Shown here in pieces: positions 33,984 through 42,734 of a stretch of 64,000 nucleotides of DNA. Within the stretch, counting starts at the first letter, position 1, and each line of letters begins with the position of its first letter. A program made the position numbers and the translations under genes. The stretch covers positions 310,001 through 374,000 of the forward strand of contig CBDFFU010000003.1 in NCBI GenBank assembly GCA_965246875.1. Direction: 5' to 3'. Source of the stretch: DASWYT01 sp965246875 (GTDB lineage Bacteria; Pseudomonadota; Alphaproteobacteria; Micavibrionales; SZUA-601). Under the pieces are notes generated by a model that was given only the letters and a program-made list of their open reading frames with translations, was not told where the DNA came from and searched no databases.

Positions 33984-35333
33984 TCACTTCCCGATACAAA
34001 AATCACGAAAAATGACGTCGAGCAAATCTTCGACATCGATGCGGCCGGTCAGGCGGCCCAAGCTGCGCGCGGCGATGCGTAAATCTTCGACAACTAATTC
34101 AATCGGTGTATGCTCCGGCTGATCCATGCCGCTACGGCAACGCTCTAACGCTTGCGCGGCTTCATGCACAGTATCACGATGACGCGCGCGCGTGAGGAGT
34201 GGTGCGCCGGTGGCGCGTTGTGTTTTCTGTTGCAATTGTGTGGTGATCGCCTGCAACAATTGATCAATCCCCTCACCTGTTGTTGTGCTGATCACTAACG
34301 TCTGTGCATCCGGTGTGATGTTTGCCAGATCCGCTTTGGTTTGCACAACCAGTGTTGAACCATCAATCAATGACGCTGTTTCCAAATCGCGTTCTTGTGT
34401 GCCATCGAATAAGGCCAACACCAGATCTGCATCGGCCACACGCGCCCGCGCGCGGCGAATGCCCTCCGCTTCGATGATATCATCCGTCTCACGCAATCCC
34501 GCCGTATCAACCAAAATCACGGGTAGTCCGCCTAGGTTCAATGGCACTTCGATAATGTCACGCGTCGTTCCCGCTTGTGGTGTGACAATGGCAACATCGC
34601 GTTTCGCCAGCGCATTGAGCAGACTGGATTTCCCAGCGTTTGGCGCACCAATAATGGGAACAACAAACCCGTCGCGCAACCGTTCACCCAGACCTTTGTC
34701 GTCCAGATGATGCTGCAGGTCTGCAATTAATTGATCTAACTGTGGTGTGATAGCCGCAAAAACATCGGGCGGCACATCCTCTTCATCGACGAAATCAATA
34801 TAGGCTTCGGCATAAGCCAGAATACGAATGACCTGATCGCGCCAGCCTTCGTATAAAATATACAGCCCGCCACCCAGTTGGTTGGCCGCAATTTCCGCTT
34901 GCGCATCGGTTTCGGCGGCGACCAGATCGGCAATCGCTTCGGCTTTGGTCAGATCGATTTTTCCATTTAAATATGCACGTTTGGAAAATTCACCAGGTTC
35001 GGCGTAACGCATATCAGCATTGCTGTCTTTTAAAGCCGTGAGGATTTTTTGAATGACGGCGCGCCCGCCATGCAATTGAAATTCCGCAATGTCTTCTCCC
35101 GTAAAGGTATTGGGTGCTTTGAAATACAGGCACAACCCCTCGTCCAGCAATTGTCCCGAAACCGGATGAAACAATTGCGCGAATTGGGCGAAGCGCGGCG
35201 GTGGCAACGGTTTGCGCGTCAATGACGTGATGGCACCGGCCGACCCCGGCCCCGACACGCGGATGATTGCCAACGTACCACCCGTCGCCGTGGACAGGGC
35301 CATGATGGTGTCGTTGGGAATTAATGTCTGCAT
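33984..35333 (-). CDS. mnmE: tRNA modification GTPase MnmE (TrmE)
   Basis: 449 residues: an N-terminal formyl-THF domain ('TIMALSTATGGTLAIIRVSG'), a helical domain, the embedded G domain with 'GAPNAGKSSLLNAL' and 'DTAGLRETDD', and the C-terminal catalytic 'C-I-G-K' motif. All expected parts are present. It works with MnmG. Confidence 0.98.
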   Translation of the reverse strand: MQTLIPNDTIMALSTATGGTLAIIRVSGPGSAGAITSLTRKPLPPPRFAQFAQLFHPVSGQLLDEGLCLYFKAPNTFTGEDIAEFQLHGGRAVIQKILTALKDSNADMRYAEPGEFSKRAYLNGKIDLTKAEAIADLVAAETDAQAEIAANQLGGGLYILYEGWRDQVIRILAYAEAYIDFVDEEDVPPDVFAAITPQLDQLIADLQHHLDDKGLGERLRDGFVVPIIGAPNAGKSSLLNALAKRDVAIVTPQAGTTRDIIEVPLNLGGLPVILVDTAGLRETDDIIEAEGIRRARARVADADLVLALFDGTQERDLETASLIDGSTLVVQTKADLANITPDAQTLVISTTTGEGIDQLLQAITTQLQQKTQRATGAPLLTRARHRDTVHEAAQALERCRSGMDQPEHTPIELVVEDLRIAARSLGRLTGRIDVEDLLDVIFRDFCIGK

Positions 35334-35422
35334 GGGCCGCAGGATAACAGGAAAAAAGCGTTGTGACAGGCTTGTACAACAGGTGATTTTGAGTTATCCA
35401 TAATTAAACGAGGAGACTTGGC

Positions 35423-36187
35423 ATGCATGACGAAAACGTTTTTGATGCTAATAGAGACTATGTTTGCACACTAAGGCATGCATACGACATGCATCCCGGA
35501 ACGCCGGACGAAAAACAGCAAGTCAAATTTTTGCGCTGGCAAAGCGCCGTATACTCCATAGCTAATAAACAAGAGCAGTTGCTTTCTTCTAGGTGCGATG
35601 GGACCGATCACAGTGCTGTCTTGGCTTACAATATTATACGTCAGTCGAAAAATAATTTGCAAATTGCAGCGTTCGACTTAACGCATACCGCTTATAACAC
35701 CAAACCTTTGGAAGCTGTTTTAATATCGTTTATTACAGGCAAAGGGGATATCACACTGTTGACAAATGCGGATAATTTTGAACAATCAAACACAGTCATT
35801 GACACGCTCAAGACATATGCGACATCGCATGAATATAATGATCATATTCATATCTACCTGACCGATGAGTTACCAATGGTTGCTTCACAAAATTTCAACC
35901 CTAATCAATCAACACATTCTGGTGCTATCGTTATTGGTGATGATCGTATGTATGCTGCGGAATGTAATTCACAAAATCATTATTTATTTTCATTTAATGA
36001 CGTAGAGAAAAGTGGAAATCTTGCTCTTGCTTTTCAAACGTCTCTTAAAACAGCAACCAAACAAACATTAGCTAATCCTGAAAAGATTGCTGAACAGCGG
36101 CAAAATTTGAAAAAACTTGCAGAGCAAAATTCGATCACTAATCGTTTCAAGAGAATATTTGGCCTTGGACAGAAGCTGACCGCTTAA
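35423..36187 (+). CDS. Hypothetical protein, 254 aa, AT-rich
   Basis: Not firmly recognised. The sequence 'NLQIAAFDLTHTAYNTKPLEAVLISFITGKGDITLLTN' followed later by 'SGAIVIGDDRMYAAECN...SFND' has the look of a phospholipase-D-like half-domain, but the H-x-K motif is absent, so activity is doubtful. The C-terminus is a basic coiled helix. Base use is clearly more AT-rich than the neighbouring mnmE and recF, suggesting acquisition. A ribosome site GAGGAGA precedes ATG 35423. Confidence 0.6.
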   Translation: MHDENVFDANRDYVCTLRHAYDMHPGTPDEKQQVKFLRWQSAVYSIANKQEQLLSSRCDGTDHSAVLAYNIIRQSKNNLQIAAFDLTHTAYNTKPLEAVLISFITGKGDITLLTNADNFEQSNTVIDTLKTYATSHEYNDHIHIYLTDELPMVASQNFNPNQSTHSGAIVIGDDRMYAAECNSQNHYLFSFNDVEKSGNLALAFQTSLKTATKQTLANPEKIAEQRQNLKKLAEQNSITNRFKRIFGLGQKLTA

Positions 36188-36193
36188 AGCAAT

Positions 36194-36478
36194 CTACTTC
36201 TTTGCTTTCGCCGCACCCGCATTCGCGCGGCTTGATGCGGCGGTCGTCATGATCTTGCCGAAGAAATCCTGCATGTTCGCCATGCCCTGGCTCATCCCCT
36301 GATTCATAAAGGATCCCCACATCTGGGTCATCTTGTCGGGCTCCATCAATTTAAGGTTCTCAAGCGTTTTGTCGCGCATGATATTCATCATTTCGTCCTG
36401 CAACGGTTTGACATCGGGCAACCCCATAAACGTGCGGGCTTCGTCAGGGGTGCAATCGACATTGATGGTCAGTTTCAT
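36194..36478 (-). CDS. DUF6489 family protein
   Basis: 94 residues from ATG 36478. The family start 'MKLTINVDCTPDEARTFMGLPDVKPLQ' and the methionine/glutamine-rich 'WGSFMNQGMSQGMANMQDFF' segment are typical of an alphaproteobacterial small protein of unknown function. The C-terminus is Ala/Lys-rich. It is convergent with the gene at 35423. Confidence 0.75.
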   Translation of the reverse strand: MKLTINVDCTPDEARTFMGLPDVKPLQDEMMNIMRDKTLENLKLMEPDKMTQMWGSFMNQGMSQGMANMQDFFGKIMTTAASSRANAGAAKAKK

Positions 36479-36612
36479 GGGTGTATCCAATGCGGTTGAA
36501 TATCTGTTTCAACCCTGATTTTACCGCGCCACAAAAATGTTGCAACCGCGAAGGGAGGCGCTAGACTAATAACATTGCTTCACCACATTGTCACCTGCTG
36601 TAGGAGACCCTA

Positions 36613-37080
36613 TTGGTTAGCCAATCTGATCCATCTGTGAACATGCACAGCCATTTGTGCGACATGTCGGCATTGAACGCAACAGACCGGGTTTTTTATC
36701 TGTACTTTTTGCAAAAGCAATTGCTGACCAATTTAAAAGAAACCGAAAATCTGGATGAGGACGCTGCCCTGCAAACGCTTAATGGCCGTCAGGTCTGGCC
36801 CGGCGCTTCGATTGCCTACCATCCCTTCGCTGTGGGCATTGGTGCGGCAATTAAACCTGTTACCAACCTGTCATCTACGCCCCTGGATGTCATACTCAAT
36901 CCCGCGACAGATTGGTGCAGCGGGCCGTTGACCCGTGATGATTTTGGCTTTGGCGACGAGCCGGTCTCGGTTGAAGAGGCTTATGAGAGCCATATTTTCA
37001 ATCTGCACACAGCACAAAACTATGCACAACGCTGGCATAATCCGTTACGCAAGGAATCCAAATCGCTGAATATCGGGTAA
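36613..37080 (+). CDS. Hypothetical protein, 155 aa (TTG start)
   Basis: TTG 36613 is preceded by AGGAGA at good spacing, while the first in-frame ATG (36643) has none, so TTG is preferred. The product is soluble. 'GRQVWPGASIAYHPFAVGIGAAI' is its most hydrophobic part. No family recognised. recF follows after 45 bases. Confidence 0.6.
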   Translation: MVSQSDPSVNMHSHLCDMSALNATDRVFYLYFLQKQLLTNLKETENLDEDAALQTLNGRQVWPGASIAYHPFAVGIGAAIKPVTNLSSTPLDVILNPATDWCSGPLTRDDFGFGDEPVSVEEAYESHIFNLHTAQNYAQRWHNPLRKESKSLNIG

Positions 37081-37125
37081 TTCTCGGCTTTACTTTACAG
37101 GCGTTCTGCAACATATAGAACGCAC

Positions 37126-38235
37126 ATGTTGCAACAGCTTACCCTCTCGCATTTTCGGCATATCGCGGATAAACGTTACACTGATTTGGGCGCTATCAAT
37201 CTGCTGCTGGGTCCCAACGGGGCCGGCAAAACGAATGTCCTGGAAGCGATTTCACTATTGTCACCCGGCAAGGGCATGCGTGGTGCGACGCCCGCGCTGT
37301 GGCGGCAATCCACTGCGGCATTATCGGATGGTTGGGCAATTAATGGGGTGATCCAAGATAGTCTTGACGGGCTCAGTATAGCGACCGGTTCACCACCCAA
37401 TGACCCCACGTCCATCAAGCGCGTCGTGTCGATTAACCGCACCGTGCAATCATCGCAACAATCCCTGACCGATATCTTGGCGGTCATCTGGCTGACGCCG
37501 CAAATGGATGGTTTGTTTCTGGCCGACATCGGGGAACGGCGCCGGTTTTTTGACCGACTGATTTATGCGTTATATCCCGATCATGCGAAATATCTGGCGA
37601 TCTATGAGAACGGGTTGCGGCAGCGGAACAGATTGCTGAAACAGCAACAGCGCGACGTGTTCTGGTATCGCGCCTTGCACCACACGATGAGCGGCCCGGC
37701 GGTTGCCATTGCCGCCGCGCGCAATGATGTCATCGCGCAATTGAATGGCTGGATGGAGGCAACGGATTTGAACATGCCCCTGCCCTTGCTCAGCGTCGAC
37801 GGGCTGGCAGAAAATGCCTTACAAACTGCGCGTGCGACTGATGTGGAAGCGTTGTTACGCGACACCTGGGACCGTCAATTGTCAGACGATCTGCAACATG
37901 GGTCAACGCAACACGGCCCGCACCGCAGTGATTTCAGTGCGATGTATCGGGCCAAAAATATCGATGCGAAGTTTTGTTCGACGGGCGAGCAGAAATCATT
38001 ATTGCTCAGTGTTATCCTCAGCCATGCGGCATGGGTGAAAGATCATGATCGGTCCCGGCCGCTGATTATTCTGCTGGATGATATCGCGGCGCATTTCGAC
38101 GAACTCCGGCGGAATTATTTGTATGACTACATGCCGCAACTGCCCGCGCAAATCTGGTTGACGGGAACGGACCGGAATGATTTCGAGGGGTTGTTGGCGA
38201 GTGCGCAGAGTGATGTGCAGGTGTTGGAGCTATAA
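37126..38235 (+). CDS. recF: DNA replication and repair protein RecF
   Basis: SMC-like ATPase that helps load RecA at gaps. The 369-residue protein has Walker A 'LLLGPNGAGKTNVLEAISLL' (about 27-46), the signature region 'FCSTGEQKSLLLSVIL' and Walker B 'LIILLDDIAAHFDE'. In many bacteria it follows dnaN; here dnaN lies about 9 kb away across the origin. Confidence 0.95.
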   Translation: MLQQLTLSHFRHIADKRYTDLGAINLLLGPNGAGKTNVLEAISLLSPGKGMRGATPALWRQSTAALSDGWAINGVIQDSLDGLSIATGSPPNDPTSIKRVVSINRTVQSSQQSLTDILAVIWLTPQMDGLFLADIGERRRFFDRLIYALYPDHAKYLAIYENGLRQRNRLLKQQQRDVFWYRALHHTMSGPAVAIAAARNDVIAQLNGWMEATDLNMPLPLLSVDGLAENALQTARATDVEALLRDTWDRQLSDDLQHGSTQHGPHRSDFSAMYRAKNIDAKFCSTGEQKSLLLSVILSHAAWVKDHDRSRPLIILLDDIAAHFDELRRNYLYDYMPQLPAQIWLTGTDRNDFEGLLASAQSDVQVLEL

Positions 38236-38238
38236 TTG

Positions 38239-38376
38239 CCGTCATCCTTGAAGGAACCCGTAAGGGTGACATTCAGGATTTCATCTTTTTATGTTGAGAT
38301 GTGTTCCTTTGCGAGGAAGGGGATATCTGCTGCCACGGTAGCCCGCATCACGCTCACGTTGTTTGTTGTCCGGGAT
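38239..38376. repeat. REP-like repeat block
   Basis: The block opens with CGTCATCC and closes with CCGGGATGACG, the same arm as at 17470 and 46933. Inside are ATCCTTGAA and TTCAGGAT, which can pair. It fills the 157 bases between the recF end and the hemJ end and has no ORF. Confidence 0.5.
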
Positions 38377-38392
38377 GACGATGTTTTATAAA

Positions 38393-38818
38393 TCAAAACG
38401 GTTTTACCACCACCAAAATCACAATTCCGATCAACAAAAGGATCGGCGCTTCGTTCAGGATGCGATAAAATTTTCCAGTGTGTGTAATCTCGTCACGTTC
38501 AAACGCTTTGCGCGTTTTGGCCAGGTAACCGTGATAGCCCAGCATCAAGACGACTAAAAAAAGTTTGGCGTGCAGCCAGCCCTGTTTCATCCAGTCGGGA
38601 TTGAGCGCGATCAACGATAGTCCTAACAGAAATGTGACAATCAACGCCGGGTTCATGATCAGGCGCAGCAATTTGCGTTCCATCACCTTAAATGTCTCGC
38701 GCGTATTTTGATCGGCTGTTTCCGCGTGATAAACAAACAACCGCGGCAGATAAAACAAACCTGCCATCCAGCTGGTAAAAGCAACAATGTGAAACGCTTT
38801 GAGATAATCGTATAGCAT
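38393..38818 (-). CDS. hemJ: Protoporphyrinogen oxidase HemJ
   Basis: 141-residue membrane protein of the HemJ (UPF0093) family that makes protoporphyrin IX. The conserved histidine in 'LKAFHIVAFTSWMAGLFYLPRLFVYH' and the 'AKLFLVVLMLGYHGYL' lysine/histidine region are present; four hydrophobic segments are seen. It is the usual partner of hemE and hemH here; rho, often adjacent in relatives, is absent. Confidence 0.93.
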   Translation of the reverse strand: MLYDYLKAFHIVAFTSWMAGLFYLPRLFVYHAETADQNTRETFKVMERKLLRLIMNPALIVTFLLGLSLIALNPDWMKQGWLHAKLFLVVLMLGYHGYLAKTRKAFERDEITHTGKFYRILNEAPILLLIGIVILVVVKPF

Positions 38819-38919
38819 GATGACAGCCTTGATTTAAAAAATGTACCTTTCAACCTAGCGTTTTGGCACATTGAAGCAATCAGTCAGGCATCTGATGACC
38901 AGCGATTTATCTTGATTTA

Positions 38920-38938
38920 TGTACCAAAAATTGGTACA
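38920..38938. promoter_or_regulatory. Palindromic operator of parDE
   Basis: Perfect inverted repeat TGTACCAA-AAA-TTGGTACA, 33 bases before the parD start, overlapping the likely promoter. Such sites bind the ParD dimer for autorepression. Confidence 0.7.
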
Positions 38939-38971
38939 ATTATAAATATTCTCTTCTTAAAGGATATTGTA

Positions 38972-39217
38972 ATGAAGCATAACACCTCGATTGCCGTTGG
39001 CGCGCATTTTGACGGCTTTATTCAACATCAGCTCGACACGGGCCGTTATACCTCAAAAAGCGAAATCATACGGGCGGGTCTGCGTCTTTTGGAACAGGAA
39101 GAGGAAAAATTGCAGCATCTCAGGCAAGCGCTGACCGACGGCGAAAACAGCGGCTTTGTTGCTGATTTCAATCCACAAACGTTCAAGGCCAGCCTAAAAC
39201 GCGGTAACACCTCCTGA
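38972..39217 (+). CDS. parD: Antitoxin ParD
   Basis: 81 residues. N-terminal ribbon-helix-helix ('NTSIAVGAHFDGFIQHQL', 'TSKSEIIRAGLRLLEQEE') binds DNA; the C-terminal 'FNPQTFKASLKRG' wraps the toxin. ATG 38972 has AAGGA upstream; the stop overlaps the toxin ATG (TGATG). It acts as the antidote and autorepressor. Confidence 0.93.
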   Translation: MKHNTSIAVGAHFDGFIQHQLDTGRYTSKSEIIRAGLRLLEQEEEKLQHLRQALTDGENSGFVADFNPQTFKASLKRGNTS

Positions 39218-39519
39218 TGACGTGCTATCGGATCAGCTACTTGGCTCACGGTGATCTTGAATCTATCTGGCGTTTCACCACTGAACAATGGTCACTCAGT
39301 CAGGCCAATTATTATATTGATACCCTTTTCGACTGTCTCGATGCCGTTGCAAGCCGATCGTTACAAGGCAAAGCTATCGATGCGATCCGGTCGGGTTATC
39401 AGAAGGTGTCATGTGGTCGCCATATCATCTTTTTTCGGTTTGGTGATGACGGCATTGCCGAAATTATCAGGATTTTGCATGACAGCATGGATATCGAAAG
39501 ACGACTGGCAGATCGCTGA
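39217..39519 (+). CDS. parE: Toxin ParE (RelE/ParE superfamily)
   Basis: 100 residues with the family pattern 'RISYLAHGDLESIWRFTTEQWS', 'GYQKVSCGRHIIFFRFGDDGIAEIIRILHDSMDIERRL'. ParE proteins inhibit DNA gyrase. It is translationally coupled to parD by a 1-base overlap and converges on hemH (2-base gap). No frameshift is seen, so the module appears functional. Confidence 0.93.
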   Translation: MTCYRISYLAHGDLESIWRFTTEQWSLSQANYYIDTLFDCLDAVASRSLQGKAIDAIRSGYQKVSCGRHIIFFRFGDDGIAEIIRILHDSMDIERRLADR

Positions 39520-39521
39520 TT

Positions 39522-40652
39522 TCAGTCTTTCTTTTGACAGCAGGCAAAAATTTTGTCGGTCGTTGCGCGGCGCTGGCAGCACCAGCTGAATTGTGGTGGG
39601 CAGATGCTTTTGCCATCGTCGGGATTGTCAGAGAAAATTCCCGTGCGGCCCACCCAACGCTTGATCTGATAGGCCAGACCTGCGATAAATTTGCGATGCG
39701 TGCCAACGGTTGGCACGACGGCGTAGTAGGGCACACCGTGTTCATGCGCGACTTCGGCATATTCAATGCCCAGTTCGACGATCGTTTCGACATGCTCGCT
39801 GACAAAGGCGTGCGGGTAAATAATCAACGGCACTTTGTCATGGCCGGCACGTTTGATCTCGTCTTCGGTTTGCGGCCCCAGCCAGGCTTGCGGGCCAACC
39901 TTGGATTGGTAGGAAATCACATAGTCCAGATCCGGGATGTTGAGTTCGGCCAAAATCGCCTTGACAGTTTGTTCACATTGATATTGGTACGGATCGCCCT
40001 GTTTGATGATTTTGACCGGCAATGAATGCGCGGAAAATAACACACGCGGCAAGCGGCCCGTCGCCGTTACACATTTATCAATTTCCGTTTTGACGTGTTC
40101 GGTGGAGGCCGCAATAAAACCAGGTTCAGTTGGGTAACAGCAAATGGCGGTCGGTTCCTTGGTGTAGCCGTATGATTTTGCCACCTGCTGCCATTGTTCC
40201 AGTGACGACCAGAATGTCGTTGACGACAATTGCGGGTATAATGAAACGAGGAACAATTGATCCGGTTTGAACGCCTGCACCTGTGCGACAACCGTGTCCG
40301 CCATCGGATGCCAGTACCGCATGCAGGTATAAATCCGCACATCGTCGGCCAGATCTTGCAGATGCGGCAACAAGGCAGCGGCCTGGGCCAGCGTGTTTTC
40401 CAGCAACGGCGACCCGCCGCCTATTTCATTGTAGGACGTCAAGGCCGGTCCCTTGCCGCGCAAGATGCTGATTATCTTTGCAAAGACAATCCGCAGCGGT
40501 GTCGGAAACGGGATGATGTTTTTATCCATGAAAAAATTGAACAGGAACGGCTTGATCGTCGCACGCCCGGTAGGCCCGCCCAGATTAAACAGGACGATCG
40601 CCGCTGTGGTTTTTGCCGGTGTATCGGAAACAATTGGTTTTTCAGTATGCAT
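39522..40652 (-). CDS. hemH: Ferrochelatase HemH
   Basis: Inserts iron into protoporphyrin IX. The 376-residue protein has 'LFNLGGP', 'SYNEIGGGSPLL', the catalytic histidine in 'LFSAHSLPV' and the 'YQSKVGPQAWLGP' segment. The C-terminus has extra cysteines ('ICPPQFSWCC...FACC') that could bind an Fe-S cluster, as in some ferrochelatases, though spacing is unusual. It overlaps the end of hemE by 11 bases. Confidence 0.95.
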   Translation of the reverse strand: MHTEKPIVSDTPAKTTAAIVLFNLGGPTGRATIKPFLFNFFMDKNIIPFPTPLRIVFAKIISILRGKGPALTSYNEIGGGSPLLENTLAQAAALLPHLQDLADDVRIYTCMRYWHPMADTVVAQVQAFKPDQLFLVSLYPQLSSTTFWSSLEQWQQVAKSYGYTKEPTAICCYPTEPGFIAASTEHVKTEIDKCVTATGRLPRVLFSAHSLPVKIIKQGDPYQYQCEQTVKAILAELNIPDLDYVISYQSKVGPQAWLGPQTEDEIKRAGHDKVPLIIYPHAFVSEHVETIVELGIEYAEVAHEHGVPYYAVVPTVGTHRKFIAGLAYQIKRWVGRTGIFSDNPDDGKSICPPQFSWCCQRRATTDKIFACCQKKD

Positions 40653-41685
40653 GGTTTTTCACAAGTTCTAAAAGCTGTTGGACATGATCGATGGGAATGG
40701 ATGGCATGACACCATGGCCCAGATTAAAGATAAACGGACGGTCTTTCATCATGTTCAGAATATGCTGCGTTTTGCGGATCAGGATATCGCCGCCGCTTAA
40801 CAAGACAGCCGGATCCAGATTGCCCTGCAGCGTCAAATGCGCTGGCAGATGTTCGATGACCCCGTGCAGATCGACGCTCCAATCCAGTCCCAAGCCATTC
40901 ACGCCGGTTTCCTGGGCGTAAATTATCATGTGTGGCCCACCGATGCGCGGGAAACCGATGATGGGAATGTCGGGATAGGCTTGCTTGACGCGCGTGATAA
41001 TGGCTTGTGTTGGTTTGACGATATAGTCATGAAATTCATGTGTATGGCCGCTCAACAAACCTGCCCAGCTTTCAAACAATTGCACGACATCCGCACCGGC
41101 TTTGATCTGTTCGCAGAGATAATGCACAGTGGCATCGACGATGTGAACGAGCAACGCTTTTAATTTATCCGGCGCAGCAAAGGCCCAATGTTTCGCGGCC
41201 AGGAAATCGTCGTGATTGCGGCCCGCGATCATGTAACAGGCCACCGTCCACGGACTGCCGGCAAAACCGATCAGCGTTTTATCCGAGCTAAGTTGTTGTT
41301 TGACCAGCCGCAATGTGTCATAAATGGGCAGCAATTTATCGGGGTCGAATTGTAAAGCGATATCGTTTTCACTCATGGCCGGCATCGTCGGCCCCTCGCC
41401 CTTGACGAATTGCACATCCAGACCCAGCGCATACGGAATGACCAGAATATCCGAAAAGAGGATCGCCGCATCGATCTGCGGAAACCGGCGCAAAGGCTGC
41501 AGCGTGATCTCGGACGCTAAAGCCGGGTTGAACACCATAGCCATGAACCCGCCAGCGTCGGCGCGCAAGGCACGATATTCCGGCAGATAACGGCCAGCCT
41601 GCCGCATCAGCCAGACGGGCGGCGGTGTCACGATCTCGCCCGACAAGGCGCGGAGTAACGGAGAGTGAGACAGAGTATCGGTCAT
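40642..41685 (-). CDS. hemE: Uroporphyrinogen decarboxylase HemE
   Basis: 347 residues from ATG 41685 ('MTDTLSHSPLLRALSG'); two earlier codons in frame are weaker starts. The family marks 'WLMRQAGRYLPEYR' and 'GFAGSPWTVACYMI' are intact. The gene borders the candidate oriC, as in Caulobacter, and is read away from it. Confidence 0.97.
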   Translation of the reverse strand: MTDTLSHSPLLRALSGEIVTPPPVWLMRQAGRYLPEYRALRADAGGFMAMVFNPALASEITLQPLRRFPQIDAAILFSDILVIPYALGLDVQFVKGEGPTMPAMSENDIALQFDPDKLLPIYDTLRLVKQQLSSDKTLIGFAGSPWTVACYMIAGRNHDDFLAAKHWAFAAPDKLKALLVHIVDATVHYLCEQIKAGADVVQLFESWAGLLSGHTHEFHDYIVKPTQAIITRVKQAYPDIPIIGFPRIGGPHMIIYAQETGVNGLGLDWSVDLHGVIEHLPAHLTLQGNLDPAVLLSGGDILIRKTQHILNMMKDRPFIFNLGHGVMPSIPIDHVQQLLELVKNHAY

Positions 41686-41903
41686 AAACATCACAGAACA
41701 GACTACAAAAGGCTGACTTTGTTATAAGGCAAAATTTCAAAACCTCTATCTGTGAATCGCTGATTGTTGGTTTAAAATGGAATCCTTTCATACCCGGCCT
41801 GCTGACTTTAATGAAAAGGTAGGAGTCATAGGGCTGTGGATTATGTGGATAAGTTTTATCCCCCGGTTTATCCACAAGGTTATCCCCACAGGCGTTTGAA
41901 TGT

Positions 41904-41918
41904 TTAACAAACTGTTAA
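41904..41918. promoter_or_regulatory. CtrA binding site 1 in oriC
   Basis: Perfect TTAA-N7-TTAA, between two groups of DnaA boxes. Confidence 0.75.
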
Positions 41919-41933
41919 TAACATTCATTTGCG

Positions 41934-41948
41934 TTAATCACTTGTTAA
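41934..41948. promoter_or_regulatory. CtrA binding site 2 in oriC
   Basis: Second perfect TTAA-N7-TTAA, exactly 30 bases after the first and 4 bases before a DnaA box. Confidence 0.75.
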
Positions 41949-42096
41949 CTTATATCCACAGCCCTGTGTGTGGGTGGGGATAAGATTGGGCGTTACTGAA
42001 CGCACCATAAATTAAAACAACTTTGAGGTAATTTTAATATTGCACTGGCATAGTCGAAACCTTAAAATAGACCGATCACAACTGTCAGGATAACAC

Positions 42097-42717
42097 ATGC
42101 ATCAATTGCCGTGGGACGAATACGATGCCGAGCAAACTCCCCGCTTGGTCGCCGAAATCAACACCCAGATGAAAGATGTCAAATTCGACGATACCTATAC
42201 CACTGTCCGTGTACAAAGCGTCCCGTTTTATGCCGAACACGATTTGATCGAGCTGACCGATGCCACCAAAACGCCGGCACTGGTGCGTCGCGCGATTTAC
42301 AAGCCAGGCGATTTTTACATTCTCAACTGGACCAACCAGCCAATTTATACGGCGAACGAAAAAGCGCCGATTATCATCAACGAAGACAATTCGGCTGTTT
42401 ACGTTAATTTCTTTTTTCACTTCGTCAAAGGCCGTCACGGCCGTTTTGTGCTGATTGACGGGCCAGAGCAGATTAACTGGAGCGAAGAGCCACCCGAAAA
42501 AGGCATGGCTGCCCTGCGCAACATGATCAAGCCGTTGGCTGTGACCGATACCGAAGATGACGGTACGATCAATCTGCTGTCGTACATGGTGTTCAAAGAC
42601 TCGCTGTTCCGCGCCAAAGTGCAGGTGAAACGCGACGGGATGGTCAGCCTCACCGACGAAGCGCTGGTCGTCGAGGGCATGCCGATCATCGAAGACGTCG
42701 TGCCAGACGAAGGCTAA
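42097..42717 (+). CDS. Hypothetical protein beside oriC, 206 aa
   Basis: Not recognised. Soluble and acidic, with mixed strand/helix pattern: 'FYILNWTNQPIYTANEKAPIIINEDNSAVYVNFFFHFVKGRHGRF' is the most conserved-looking part. No cysteine and no membrane segment. In Caulobacter the gene on this side of oriC is different. TCAGGA lies 9 bases before ATG 42097. Confidence 0.65.
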   Translation: MHQLPWDEYDAEQTPRLVAEINTQMKDVKFDDTYTTVRVQSVPFYAEHDLIELTDATKTPALVRRAIYKPGDFYILNWTNQPIYTANEKAPIIINEDNSAVYVNFFFHFVKGRHGRFVLIDGPEQINWSEEPPEKGMAALRNMIKPLAVTDTEDDGTINLLSYMVFKDSLFRAKVQVKRDGMVSLTDEALVVEGMPIIEDVVPDEG

Positions 42718-42734
42718 AGCGCGGCCTAAATACT

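Larger units (their letters stand above)
41750..42050. other. Candidate chromosomal replication origin oriC
   Basis: The 411-base gap between hemE and the next gene contains perfect DnaA boxes TGTGGATAA at 41844-41852 and TTATCCACA at 41868-41876. Near-perfect boxes lie at 41835-41843, 41880-41888, 41952-41960 and 41975-41983, with a weaker one at 41856-41864. AT-rich sequence (about 42005-42045) follows. Two CtrA boxes lie between the box groups. GANTC sites for CcrM-type methylation occur at 41754, 41780 and 41823. The position next to hemE and near parAB fits Caulobacter-type origins. Confidence 0.85.
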
